In this document: piece by piece, positions 1 through 7,177 of the stretch | How positions within the stretch are numbered: the stretch's first letter is position 1 | Layout of the letters: each line of letters starts with the position of its first letter | Source: Thermoplasmata archaeon | GTDB lineage: Archaea; Thermoplasmatota; Thermoplasmata; Thermoplasmatales; Thermoplasmataceae | Assembly: GCA_021850505.1 (NCBI GenBank) | Contig: JAJZLW010000089.1 | Span: 1-11,988, forward strand | Direction: 5' to 3' | Length of the DNA: 11,988 nucleotides | The notes under the pieces: model-generated | The model's database searches: none | What the model was told of the DNA's origin: nothing | Seen by the model: only the letters and a program-made list of their open reading frames with translations | Program-made: the position numbers and the translations under genes

Positions 1-36
1 TATTGCAGCAGGAACTAATTGGATAAGATATAATTT

Positions 37-600
37 TTATTTTTTGGTATCGGGCATGCCCATGAGATATGAGGACAGCCCCAGCCCCCAGAAAAGAGCA
101 GGATCGACTATCATTCTCTCCATACCGCCCACGCCTATGCCAAGGTACATTTTCTCTATGTAGAGAAATATTGCAGCTGCAATGAACAGGCCAACTGCCA
201 GCGACAGGAAGCGGAATGGCGATTTGATCCATGATACGCCAACAATTGCCGCTATTGCCGCAAATAGGAACGTAATGTAGGCCCCCACCGAATGCAGTGA
301 ACCCGTATTTTCTGGAAAAGTACCTACCATAATGGCGCCTATTGCAGCTATTATCAGCAGGTACGGGAAAACAGATTTCCTCTGGTTAGACGCTATCAGA
401 ACTGCACCTATTATCAGAAAAACGCCGAATAAAATTATGGTGCTGTTAAAAATATAGGCTGTGGATCCAACACCAAGGTCGCTGATATAATTGTTCGCAA
501 TTGAATAGTTTGGATATTTTGCCTCTGCTACAATCATAGCGACCAGAAAAACAAAGGTACCGATAAAGATCAAAACGCCTGCTGCATGCTCTCTCTTCAT
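37..600 (-). CDS. DUF998 family six-helix membrane protein
   Basis: Integral membrane protein of 187 residues whose function is unknown. Six hydrophobic segments are visible at about residues 8-26, 49-70, 76-93, 100-122, 130-148 and 166-182. It carries the hallmarks I associate with DUF998: NYISDLG (37-43) after the first helix, FPENTG with a following His (95-103), and GGMER followed by DP (158-167) before the last helix. The length of about 190 residues is typical of the family. The ATG at 600 is preceded by a TATA-like element centred about 24 bp upstream, which fits a leaderless mRNA and supports this start. The gene lies 46 bp downstream of the FTR1-like gene on the same strand but has its own promoter. 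Family assignment is from motif recognition; no substrate or activity can be inferred. Confidence 0.88.
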   Translation of the reverse strand: MKREHAAGVLIFIGTFVFLVAMIVAEAKYPNYSIANNYISDLGVGSTAYIFNSTIILFGVFLIIGAVLIASNQRKSVFPYLLIIAAIGAIMVGTFPENTGSLHSVGAYITFLFAAIAAIVGVSWIKSPFRFLSLAVGLFIAAAIFLYIEKMYLGIGVGGMERMIVDPALFWGLGLSSYLMGMPDTKK

Positions 601-617
601 TCGTGTAAAAGGATAAA

Positions 618-630
618 CTTTAATATTAAA
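618..630 (-). promoter_or_regulatory. TATA box of the DUF998 gene
   Basis: Read on the minus strand this is TTTAATATTAAAG, centred about 24 bp before the ATG at 600. That spacing puts transcription start at or next to the start codon, as in a leaderless archaeal mRNA. Confidence 0.5.
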
Positions 631-646
631 TTATTGGATAGATCAT

Positions 647-1336
647 TTATTCCTTTTCGGCAGTCGATCTTCCTGGACCAATTGTGAGATTCCAGTGCGC
701 AATCAGATATACAATCGCGAAGAACAGAATAAAAAGAGGTATAAGGAAAAGATCATTTATATTCCGGAAAGCCTCGATGAACCAGAATGATGAAAATGTC
801 AGCAATAATGCTGATACAGCAATCTTCATGCTTGCCTGCTTCACCTTCCTAATCTGGGATTGCAGAATTACAGCCGCAATCACAACAATAATGATACCTA
901 AAAGGAGACCGGTTATGGTTGAAAAGTAACCGTTCGGATAAAGAGCCACCAGTACAATTGCAGCCTCGAATGCCTCAACCAGCCCGACAGAATAAGCAGT
1001 ATAGAGGAGTTCCTGTGTTTCATTTTTTTCCTCTTTGTGCGAACTCTTTATGCCCAGAGTGAACTTGACCGATCTACGGGAACTCCTTATAAGACGGATT
1101 CCGAAATAAAGCAACAGGACTGCAGAGATAAGTCTGACATACAATATAGGAAGAAGCGCAATGTATTTCCCGATAAAGGCTGTTGGTATAAAAATCGTCA
1201 GGACACCGAGTGTAACAGCAAGGTATATTGCAGCCCTCTTTGATTCGGCATATAGTGCCATCCCTACTGCCGTGGCCTCAGACATTTCAAGAACAGTTAT
1301 GCCCATTGCTGCAAGCAGTATTGCAACGTTAACCAC
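647..1336 (-). CDS. Seven-helix FTR1-like putative metal-ion permease
   Basis: Membrane protein of 229 residues with about seven helices (3-25, 35-55, 58-83, 112-132, 137-158, 169-190, 194-213). Two halves repeat: LEMSEATAVGMALY (16-29) matches VEAFEAAIVLVALY (120-133), and ISAVLLLYF (70-78) matches VSALLLTFS (174-182), all at one gapless offset of 104 residues. Glu pairs E17/E20 and E121/E124 sit in helices 1 and 4. A 3+3+1 helix plan with ExxE in helices 1 and 4 is that of the FTR1/EfeU iron permeases, though their RExxE arginine is absent here (L16, V120). The related GDT1/UPF0016 fold is the other candidate. Transport of iron, manganese or another divalent cation is inference. A charged loop (about 84-109) separates the halves. 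The start codon is GTG at 1336, with a TATA box centred 23 bp upstream; no in-frame ATG lies nearby. Confidence 0.8.
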   Translation of the reverse strand: MVNVAILLAAMGITVLEMSEATAVGMALYAESKRAAIYLAVTLGVLTIFIPTAFIGKYIALLPILYVRLISAVLLLYFGIRLIRSSRRSVKFTLGIKSSHKEEKNETQELLYTAYSVGLVEAFEAAIVLVALYPNGYFSTITGLLLGIIIVVIAAVILQSQIRKVKQASMKIAVSALLLTFSSFWFIEAFRNINDLFLIPLFILFFAIVYLIAHWNLTIGPGRSTAEKE

Positions 1337-1354
1337 TATCCGCGATTAAAGCAC

Positions 1355-1364
1355 TATTTAAAAA
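1355..1364 (-). promoter_or_regulatory. TATA box of the FTR1-like gene
   Basis: On the minus strand this reads TTTTTAAATA, centred about 23 bp before the GTG start at 1336 and consistent with a leaderless transcript. A second AT-rich element (ATTTAAAT, 1368-1375) lies just further upstream. Confidence 0.45.
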
Positions 1365-1413
1365 TGTATTTAAATCCCTGGGCTGAATTTTTGATTACTC
1401 TGATTAATATATC

Positions 1414-2361
1414 CTATTTTTTCATTTGAGAAACAAGTGAATTGACAGTCTCTTTGATATCCTCATGGCGAAATTTGAATCCCGCCTCTATCAGTTTCTG
1501 TGGTACCACAAACTGGCTGCTGAATAGTGCATCCACCGCACCCTCACCGCCGACAAGTTTTATGGCAAACTTGGGCGCTTTAAGCTTCAGTGGTTTTCCT
1601 GTTGCTTCTGCGAGTATATTCTGCAGTTCATCCTTCTTAACTGGATTTGGGGAAACTCCGTTGAACACTCCAAAATAATCTGTCTTCTCAATAAGGAAAA
1701 TTATTGCATCACAGAGATCATCAACATGTATCCAGGAGAGCCAGTTATCAAGATTTCCATAACTTGCTCCCCTTCCTTTTACAGCAAGGGAGTATAACTC
1801 AGGAAATGCACCGCCATCTGATCCCAGGACAACACCAAATCTAATAGTTATGAGCCTTGTAATATAGTTGTTGAGTTTCTTTGACTCTTCTTCCCACCCT
1901 ACAGCGAGTCTGCTTAAAAAATCGTTTCCCGGCTGACTCTCTTCGGAAAGAGTCTCCGAGCCGCGGTCGCCATAATAACCTATTGCAGACGCATTCACAA
2001 CAGAAAGTGGAGGTTCTTTGGCGGCATTTATCGCAGAAACTATTGTGAATGTGCTGTTGATCCGGCTCTCAAACATTTCATTTTTATAAGACGCTGACCA
2101 GCGCTTGCTGATGCTTGCCCCAGCAAGATTTATAACTGCATATGAACCGGAAATAACGGAAAGAAGATTCTCATCCGGATCGGAACCTGGATTCCATGTT
2201 ACATATTTAACACCGGAATTTTCATCTGAAACTGCCTTCCTTGTCAGGACATATATGTCATAATCGCCCATTTTCAACTGTTTTATCAAGTGTGAACCAA
2301 TAAAGCCGGTCCCTCCGGCGATTACAATTTTCTTGCCCATCCAATCTTTATTACAATCCAT
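1414..2361 (-). CDS. TIGR01777-type NAD(P)-dependent epimerase/dehydratase
   Basis: Short-chain dehydrogenase-fold protein of 315 residues, the usual size of the TIGR01777 (YfcH-like) branch of extended SDRs; the physiological substrate is unknown. Seen in order: Rossmann dinucleotide motif GGTGFIG (16-22), NLAGASI..RW (78-88), RINST (100-104), the SAIGYYG block (125-131) with the family Ser/Tyr, RFGVVLG (174-180), SWIHVDD (209-215), GVFNGVSP (231-238), and a C-terminal DUF1731-like part ending in EAGFKF (292-297). Cytosolic; no signal peptide. Two starts compete: ATG at 2361 (TATA-like GTTAAAAAG about 27 bp upstream) and ATG at 2340 (residue 8, just before the KIVIAGGTG strand), for which TTATAA at 2362-2367 has equally good spacing. 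The shorter 308-residue form fits the family better. Transcribed divergently from 2506-2880. Confidence 0.92.
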   Translation of the reverse strand: MDCNKDWMGKKIVIAGGTGFIGSHLIKQLKMGDYDIYVLTRKAVSDENSGVKYVTWNPGSDPDENLLSVISGSYAVINLAGASISKRWSASYKNEMFESRINSTFTIVSAINAAKEPPLSVVNASAIGYYGDRGSETLSEESQPGNDFLSRLAVGWEEESKKLNNYITRLITIRFGVVLGSDGGAFPELYSLAVKGRGASYGNLDNWLSWIHVDDLCDAIIFLIEKTDYFGVFNGVSPNPVKKDELQNILAEATGKPLKLKAPKFAIKLVGGEGAVDALFSSQFVVPQKLIEAGFKFRHEDIKETVNSLVSQMKK

Positions 2362-2437
2362 TTATAATTTTTTTCGAAAAAATCTTTTTAACAATTTTTC
2401 CTTTAAAAACTGTATTATATAGAAAGCGTGTCCTCAG

Positions 2438-2445
2438 TTATAAAA
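2438..2445 (+). promoter_or_regulatory. TATA box of the small plus-strand gene
   Basis: TTATAAAA is a strong archaeal TATA match. Transcription start is expected near 2468, leaving a leader of roughly 35-40 nt before the ATG at 2506. A leader would suit the Shine-Dalgarno-like GTGAT at 2496-2500. The tract GTATTATATAG (2410-2421) is an alternative further upstream. Confidence 0.4.
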
Positions 2446-2505
2446 TTCAGGGATATTTCAAGAAAAAACTTATTATCAATGAAAATATAGTGCGCGTGAT
2501 TGTCT

Positions 2506-2880
2506 ATGCCCGTTCTGACGAGGGAACTGTTCATCAGAGCCCTCGATAAAGCTTATGGAAGCAAGGGTATGCCGCAGAGTGATGTGGAAGAGCTCTGCGA
2601 TTTTGTCCTTTCATTCTTCGGCTACGAGGACTACGTTCTTGACAATGTTCTGTCCAGTGCAGAGAGGGATGTTTTTTACAATCTTGAAGAGTATGGATTT
2701 CTTGAGCCGTATAAGGAGGAGATAAGCATAGTGAAGGGCAAGACATGGCGAATCAACCAGTGGCGTTTTAAAAGGGATATCATCAGCAAGGTTGTTTCTG
2801 ACAATGCTCCAGTGACCGAAAGCGAGGATGCATACGAGGAGATATTCAAGCAGATCGGTGATTACAGGCAGTCTCCGTGA
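2506..2880 (+). CDS. Small archaeal winged-helix-like protein, function unknown
   Basis: Soluble protein of 124 residues, acidic overall, with no membrane segment or signal peptide. The centre looks like a winged helix: helical VLSSAERDVFYNLEEYGFL (47-65), then a short strand and turn (EISIVKGKT, 72-80) leading to WRINQWRFKR (81-90). The pattern RDxFYxLEExGxL followed by a Gly turn and WR...W recalls a small conserved archaeal family I remember as DUF6015; this is from memory, not a search. DNA binding is possible but unproven. An in-frame TTG at 2500 could add two residues, but ATG at 2506 is preferred because GTGAT (2496-2500), complementary to the archaeal 16S rRNA 3' end, lies five bases before it. 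It is the only convincing plus-strand gene here. Its TGA overlaps a TGATCA shared with the convergent flippase. Confidence 0.82.
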   Translation: MPVLTRELFIRALDKAYGSKGMPQSDVEELCDFVLSFFGYEDYVLDNVLSSAERDVFYNLEEYGFLEPYKEEISIVKGKTWRINQWRFKRDIISKVVSDNAPVTESEDAYEEIFKQIGDYRQSP

Positions 2881-4512
2881 TCAGCGTTTTCCTGCCATGT
2901 GTGATGGCATACTGAACCTGTCTTCTCCCACAAACAAAAAGAAAACAATCCTCCTTGTAAACTTGAGGCTATCTGGGACAAAAGTGTAAAAGAAATCGAG
3001 TGATTCTCCATTCATAGCCTTTGTTATTCTGATGGCAAGAGCGTATACCAGGAGACCCAGCAATATATAGATAACAAGGTAGAAACCATAAACTAACAAT
3101 TCAGGTATGCCGGAAAGTAAACTGCTGAATGGTTGAAGAGGCAGGGCAAACCTGTTGAAAAGGAAAATTGAGACAAATACTGCGATTGACGAAGCCCAGA
3201 TTTTTGTCATCGTTAGCAGATCATATGACACGATCCTGAACTTTCTCGCGAAATAATATATGACCATGAAATTTATCACAGTAACCGAGGAATATCCTAT
3301 TGATGCACCTATCAGTGCATACCTCGGAATGAGCAGGAAGGACAGTATCAGGTTGGCAAGGAGAGACAGTCCGCTCGACAGGATAAAAATTGAAGTCACC
3401 CGGATGCCCTGCAAACCCTGGACAAGTACCCCCTGAGATATAAATACAGCAGATACGATAAGTATTATTGCCAGCGGCAGGGCACCCCCGATATAACTTG
3501 CATCACCAAGCACAAGTATTATCGGTGCACCGAGAACTGCTATCCAAAGGGCAATCGGTGTGTATATAAATGTGACGACATTCGTTGTGAGCCTTATACC
3601 CCTTTTAATGCTATCGCCTTCATTTATTGAGAAATATTCTGAAAATTTAGGCAGTAATATGTTGTTAATTGGCGAAACAAAAAAGGCTACGCTAGATGTT
3701 ATCAATAACGCAAAACTGTAAACTGCAAATATTTCCTGGTTAATAAGTCCGGCCACGATCAGCCTATCTGCATAAACTGAGCTGAATGATACAACAGCTG
3801 ATAGCAGGATCGGTATCGTATACTTGAAAACGGGTCGGAAATCCATGCTCCTTCCAACTGTCGTGCCATGTTTCCTCACGGTTCTTGCAAGAACTATTAG
3901 ATTGAGAATAAGCATCGTGTAATATGCAATTGCCCATCCAGCAGTTACGGCCTGTGGGTCTCCGTATATCATTACAAGATATGCTGCAAGACCGTAGGAT
4001 GCAATCGCATTAAGTATTACAAGAACACCATTGGCCCTGAACCTCTGGAAACCAAGTATCATGCTGTTCACAATCGACGATGCAATGTAGCCAGAGGATG
4101 CGAATGCGAGAAAAACAACTGCTTTATTTTCCGAGATGATCTGGCTTGTGCCGGTTGCATGAAGGAAAAACTTCAAAAGAACCGGTGAAAGGAAATAGAT
4201 TGTCAGGAATGAGCCTATTCCTAGAATAAATACAAGAAAAAAAGTTCTTGAGATAAGGGATCTCACTAAATCTTTCTCGCCTCTTGCCACGTGATGGGCT
4301 ATAAAATGCTGAACAGTCTGGCTCATCCCGAACGTGAACACAGTTGTAACAAGACCAAGAACCGCCTGCAGTATGCCAACTGTTGCAAAGAGAGTCGGCG
4401 TGAAGTATTTTACTATATATATGTAAAATATGACTCCTCCAATAAGCGTGGAGGCAGATCCAAAATATTGAAAAATCGCACCCAGTCCTATAGTTCTGCG
4501 TTCATTTTCCAG
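2881..4512 (-). CDS. MOP-family oligosaccharide flippase (Wzx/RfbX-like)
   Basis: Polytopic membrane protein of about 543 residues with some 12-14 hydrophobic helices, resembling MOP-superfamily polysaccharide exporters (COG2244) that flip lipid-linked oligosaccharides; in archaea these feed surface glycans or protein N-glycosylation. Family-like features are the N-terminal RRTIGLGAIFQYFG stretch leading into helix 1 and the LGLVTTVFTFGMSQTVQHFI block of helix 2. A 45-residue charged tail follows the last helix. The first in-frame conventional start, GTG at 4341, would remove helix 1 and half of helix 2 and is unlikely. The frame stays open to TAA at 4516-4518. A perfect GGAGGT (4521-4526) precedes ATA (4513-4515) by 5 nt and CTG (4510-4512) by 8 nt, so one of these is probably the start. 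Neighbours give no glycosyltransferase context, so the cargo is unknown. Confidence 0.85.
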   Translation of the reverse strand: MENERRTIGLGAIFQYFGSASTLIGGVIFYIYIVKYFTPTLFATVGILQAVLGLVTTVFTFGMSQTVQHFIAHHVARGEKDLVRSLISRTFFLVFILGIGSFLTIYFLSPVLLKFFLHATGTSQIISENKAVVFLAFASSGYIASSIVNSMILGFQRFRANGVLVILNAIASYGLAAYLVMIYGDPQAVTAGWAIAYYTMLILNLIVLARTVRKHGTTVGRSMDFRPVFKYTIPILLSAVVSFSSVYADRLIVAGLINQEIFAVYSFALLITSSVAFFVSPINNILLPKFSEYFSINEGDSIKRGIRLTTNVVTFIYTPIALWIAVLGAPIILVLGDASYIGGALPLAIILIVSAVFISQGVLVQGLQGIRVTSIFILSSGLSLLANLILSFLLIPRYALIGASIGYSSVTVINFMVIYYFARKFRIVSYDLLTMTKIWASSIAVFVSIFLFNRFALPLQPFSSLLSGIPELLVYGFYLVIYILLGLLVYALAIRITKAMNGESLDFFYTFVPDSLKFTRRIVFFLFVGEDRFSMPSHMAGKR

Positions 4513-4520
4513 TATTTATT

Positions 4521-4526
4521 ACCTCC
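4521..4526 (-). promoter_or_regulatory. Perfect Shine-Dalgarno of the flippase gene
   Basis: On the minus strand this is GGAGGT, fully complementary to the archaeal 16S rRNA 3' end. It stands 5 nt before ATA and 8 nt before CTG in the flippase frame, so it decides the region of the start. The overlapping ATG at 4528 opens only an eight-codon frame (MEVINTGK). Confidence 0.65.
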
Positions 4527-4556
4527 ATTACACTAATCTGTGTTTACAGACAGCCT

Positions 4557-4567
4557 CGTTATACAAG
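4557..4567 (-). promoter_or_regulatory. TATA box of the flippase gene
   Basis: On the minus strand this reads CTTGTATAACG, centred near 4562. Transcription start would fall around 4536, giving a leader of roughly 20 nt that carries the GGAGGT. A small hairpin TCTGT/ACAGA (4537-4550) sits at the predicted start point. The rest of the 4513-4714 gap holds nothing I can assign. Confidence 0.4.
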
Positions 4568-4714
4568 ACCGATAGTGCCGTAATGAAAAACACCAATAAA
4601 GATTATCACTCCCGTTTTTTGTCTGCCACTTCATACCGGTTAAAAATATCTGCGAATTAGATAAGGGAAATTACAATCATTAGATTTCTCCATCAATTAG
4701 AAGCTTATGATAAA

Positions 4715-5038
4715 TTATTTTTCACTCATTGCCTTGAATAAAAGGTACATGATAAGAGATACTGCCAGAACCGCATGTCCAATAAATAGAATTATGACAG
4801 ATGCGGTAAAGCTGACTCTTTCTAATGTAACATAAATGATGAAAAGGGAATAGAATAAGACTAAGACGATTGCCGCAATAACAACAACCCTCAGGAACGG
4901 GCTTTTCTGATCTGATGTATCCTTTATGTATAGGACAAACCCCTTCCCGTCGCATGCAGGGCAGATTTCTCCCAGTCCGCGGGAGTCATGGACAATACCT
5001 GATCCACCGCATGTATGACAACTATGATAATGCTTCAC
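4715..5038 (-). CDS. Membrane protein with DnaJ-type CxxCxGxG zinc motifs
   Basis: Protein of 107 residues with two parts. The N-terminus carries CHTCGGSG (7-14) and CPACDGKG (26-33), two CxxCxGxG motifs that together can form one zinc site of the DnaJ cysteine-rich type. Two hydrophobic helices follow at about 50-71 and 78-101, with a short charged C-terminus. No J domain or substrate-binding domain is present, and nothing adjacent encodes DnaK or GrpE, so it is not a DnaJ. By the positive-inside rule the zinc part, with several basic residues, is probably cytosolic. A zinc-tethered interaction or redox module is a guess. The start is GTG at 5038, with a TATA element centred about 28 bp upstream, fitting a leaderless mRNA. 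It lies between the flippase and the M13 peptidase with its own promoter. Confidence 0.75.
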   Translation of the reverse strand: MKHYHSCHTCGGSGIVHDSRGLGEICPACDGKGFVLYIKDTSDQKSPFLRVVVIAAIVLVLFYSLFIIYVTLERVSFTASVIILFIGHAVLAVSLIMYLLFKAMSEK

Positions 5039-5061
5039 TGAGATAGAAGTTATTCGCGGTA

Positions 5062-5070
5062 TCTAAATAT
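5062..5070 (-). promoter_or_regulatory. TATA box of the zinc-motif membrane protein gene
   Basis: On the minus strand this reads ATATTTAGA, centred about 28 bp before the GTG at 5038. Its upstream edge overlaps the palindrome at 5069-5094. Confidence 0.4.
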
Positions 5071-5094
5071 TGGTAATTATTTTTTAATACCAAT
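5069..5094. repeat. Palindrome ATTGGTA-N12-TACCAAT next to a TATA box
   Basis: A perfect 7-bp inverted repeat (5069-5075 and 5088-5094) with a 12-bp AT-rich centre. It abuts the TATA box of the zinc-motif gene on the upstream side, where archaeal operators often lie. It could instead be a weak hairpin in the 3' trailer of the M13 mRNA. Binding by a regulator is inference. Confidence 0.4.
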
Positions 5095-5108
5095 TTGAAA
5101 TAATTGAT

Positions 5109-5127
5109 AAGGTTATAATTTAACCTT
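5109..5127 (-). terminator. Hairpin downstream of the M13 peptidase gene
   Basis: A perfect 7-bp stem AAGGTTA/TAACCTT with a 5-nt loop begins 20 bp beyond the M13 stop codon. The following minus-strand sequence is AT-rich but without a long T run, so termination is possible rather than clear. Confidence 0.35.
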
Positions 5128-5147
5128 GATATCCAAGATTTTAGTTT

Positions 5148-7154
5148 TTACCAGACGCCGATCTTTTCCCGGCCGGAGCTCTTTCCACCGAAAGTAACTT
5201 CAAAATCTGGGTGGTTAATCACCGGGACAGAGCCCCGGAACTTTGCAGGAGAATGTGGATCAACCAAAACGCGTCTCTTGATCTCACCTTCTCTTATATT
5301 TCCCCTCCATACGTTTGCCCATGAGATAAAGAATCTCTGTTCAGGGGTTAGGCCATCTATCTTCTTATTCAGCTCCGGATGTTTTTTCAGATGTCGTTTG
5401 AGTGCCTCAAATGCCAGTCTTACAGCACCAAGGTCGGCTATATTCTCTCCGAGTGTAAGCTTACCATTCACCTTAAAACCCTTTATTGGCTCCAGGCTTC
5501 CGTAAAGATTTACTACCTTGTCCGCTGCCTCATTGAAGTGCCTGAGATCAGTATGGCTCCACCAGTTCTGTAAGTTTCCATCCTCGTCAAACTGCCTTCC
5601 CTGGTCGTCAAATCCATGCGTAATCTCGTGTGCAATGACACCACCGATTCCCCCGTAGTTCACCGCATCGTCCATAGTAGGATCAAAGAAAGGGGGTTGA
5701 ATGATGCCTGCCGGGAAAACGATCTCATTTCCGCTAGGGTTGAAATATGCATTGACTGTTGGAGGAGTCATCATCCATTCCTCTCTGTCTACAGGTTCCC
5801 CAACCCTGTTAATCTGTCTTCTAATTTCAAGCATCGTGCTTCTTGTTATGTTACCAATCAGATCGTCCCGTTTTATCCTCAATCCCTTGTATTCCTTAAA
5901 CCTGGCGGGATGGCCTATTTTTGCGCGGAATTTCGAGAATTTTGCAAGTGCCCTTTTCTTAGTCTTTTCTGTCATCCAGGTATTCTTTTCAAGTCTCTCC
6001 CTGAAAACTCCCTTTATATCTTCAAGCATTTCGTTCATTCTTCTTCTGGTTTCATCAGAAAAATATTCGTCTATGAACAGAGAACCAAGAGCTTCTCCGA
6101 TTAGAGAATCTACAAGGACAATAGCTCTCTTCCACCTTGGTTCCTGGCGCTTCTGACCAAGCAGTTCCTTCTTGAAGAAGTCAAAGTTTTCCTTCTCTAT
6201 CTTTTCATTAAGGTAGGGAGCAAAATAGTTAATCACTTTCCATCTGAAATAAGCCTTCAGATCATTAAGATCAGCTTTCGTGAGAATACTGGAAACTTCG
6301 GTCAAAAATTCAGGTTGTCCAACTATTGCGTATTTCACAGGCGGCAGATCAACCTCATAAATATACCTGTCAAAATCCAACCCCTTGTATTTTTTGCTTA
6401 TTTCTTTTAAGCTCATCTTATTGTAATTTTTCTCCTGATCTCTGAGGTCGGCCCTGCTACGGCTTTTTTCGGCGAGGTCTTTTTCTATAGTAAGCACTGC
6501 CTCCGCTGACTCATCCGCGCTTTTTTTATCATCTCCGAAGAGAATAAACATCCTGGTTATATGATCCTTGTATTTCTTCACCATCTCTGAAAAGTAAGGT
6601 GAAAGATAATAGTCCCTGTCGGGAAGCGATAATCCCCCCTGATTCAGATATAATGCGTAAACCGAGCTGTCTTTTTTATCTGGCATGGATTTCCTTGGAA
6701 CAAATCCCATTGCACTTCCGATGAAAGTAGGAATACCGAGTAGATCAAAATAAGCGATAAGGCTGGATATGTCCTCACGTGATTTCACCGATGAAACTTT
6801 CTTTAGATATGGTAAGACCGGTTTGATTCCGCTTTTTTCAATTCGTTCAACATCCATCATGGAATAATAAAAGTCACCGCACATTTTTTCGAACCTTGTT
6901 CTCTTTTCGCTGTCCTCAGAGCATCTCTCCAGTATAGCTTTGAGGGCGAACTGGTTCTTTTCAAGCAACTGTACAAAAGACCCAAGGGAAACCTTGTCGT
7001 CAGGAACTTCATTTTTTCTGATCCAGGAACCATTTGCATAGGAATAGAAATCAACAAGCGGATCGACCTTTCTATCCATGTTTTCGATGCTGAACCCAAT
7101 ATCACTCTTTTTACTCGACGACCGTTTCTTCCCCTTGTTGCCCGTTTTAGCCAT
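5148..7154 (-). CDS. pepO: M13-family zinc metallopeptidase (PepO/neprilysin-like)
   Basis: Zinc endopeptidase of 668 residues, the full length of bacterial PepO-type M13 enzymes, which cut oligopeptides. The catalytic domain is complete: substrate-strand VNAYFNP (467-473), zinc motif HEITH (509-513) followed by GFDDQGRQFD, third zinc ligand E570 in GENIADLGA with D574, and VDPHSPAKFRGSVPV (631-645), the conserved region supplying the substrate-contacting Arg. It ends in KIGVW; the Cys of the usual extracellular CxxW ending is missing. There is no signal peptide or membrane anchor; instead the first 16 residues are Lys/Arg-rich (KGKKRSSSKK). It is therefore probably cytosolic and processes imported or internal peptides. 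Its neighbours are an FAD amine oxidoreductase and an amino-acid permease, which suits peptide use. ATG at 7154 is the only reasonable start; TATA-like elements lie 28 and 36 bp upstream. Confidence 0.95.
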   Translation of the reverse strand: MAKTGNKGKKRSSSKKSDIGFSIENMDRKVDPLVDFYSYANGSWIRKNEVPDDKVSLGSFVQLLEKNQFALKAILERCSEDSEKRTRFEKMCGDFYYSMMDVERIEKSGIKPVLPYLKKVSSVKSREDISSLIAYFDLLGIPTFIGSAMGFVPRKSMPDKKDSSVYALYLNQGGLSLPDRDYYLSPYFSEMVKKYKDHITRMFILFGDDKKSADESAEAVLTIEKDLAEKSRSRADLRDQEKNYNKMSLKEISKKYKGLDFDRYIYEVDLPPVKYAIVGQPEFLTEVSSILTKADLNDLKAYFRWKVINYFAPYLNEKIEKENFDFFKKELLGQKRQEPRWKRAIVLVDSLIGEALGSLFIDEYFSDETRRRMNEMLEDIKGVFRERLEKNTWMTEKTKKRALAKFSKFRAKIGHPARFKEYKGLRIKRDDLIGNITRSTMLEIRRQINRVGEPVDREEWMMTPPTVNAYFNPSGNEIVFPAGIIQPPFFDPTMDDAVNYGGIGGVIAHEITHGFDDQGRQFDEDGNLQNWWSHTDLRHFNEAADKVVNLYGSLEPIKGFKVNGKLTLGENIADLGAVRLAFEALKRHLKKHPELNKKIDGLTPEQRFFISWANVWRGNIREGEIKRRVLVDPHSPAKFRGSVPVINHPDFEVTFGGKSSGREKIGVW

Positions 7155-7177
7155 GTTAAAGGTAAAATGTTCATTCT

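Noticed and set aside
4291..4536. Plus-strand open frame of 81 codons opposite the flippase N-terminus.
   Set aside because: The minus-strand frame here encodes flippase helices 1 and 2. The plus-strand product is Cys/Arg/Ser-rich without any family look, so it is a shadow.
4583..4660. Plus-strand 25-codon ORF beginning ATG at 4583, about 21 bp after a TATA-like element.
   Set aside because: Short, no Shine-Dalgarno, unconvincing composition; the TATA element is better explained by the flippase.
5616..6156. Plus-strand open frames of about 150-160 codons within the M13 gene.
   Set aside because: They lie opposite a complete M13 catalytic protein with all motifs. Their composition is what a reverse complement of coding DNA gives.
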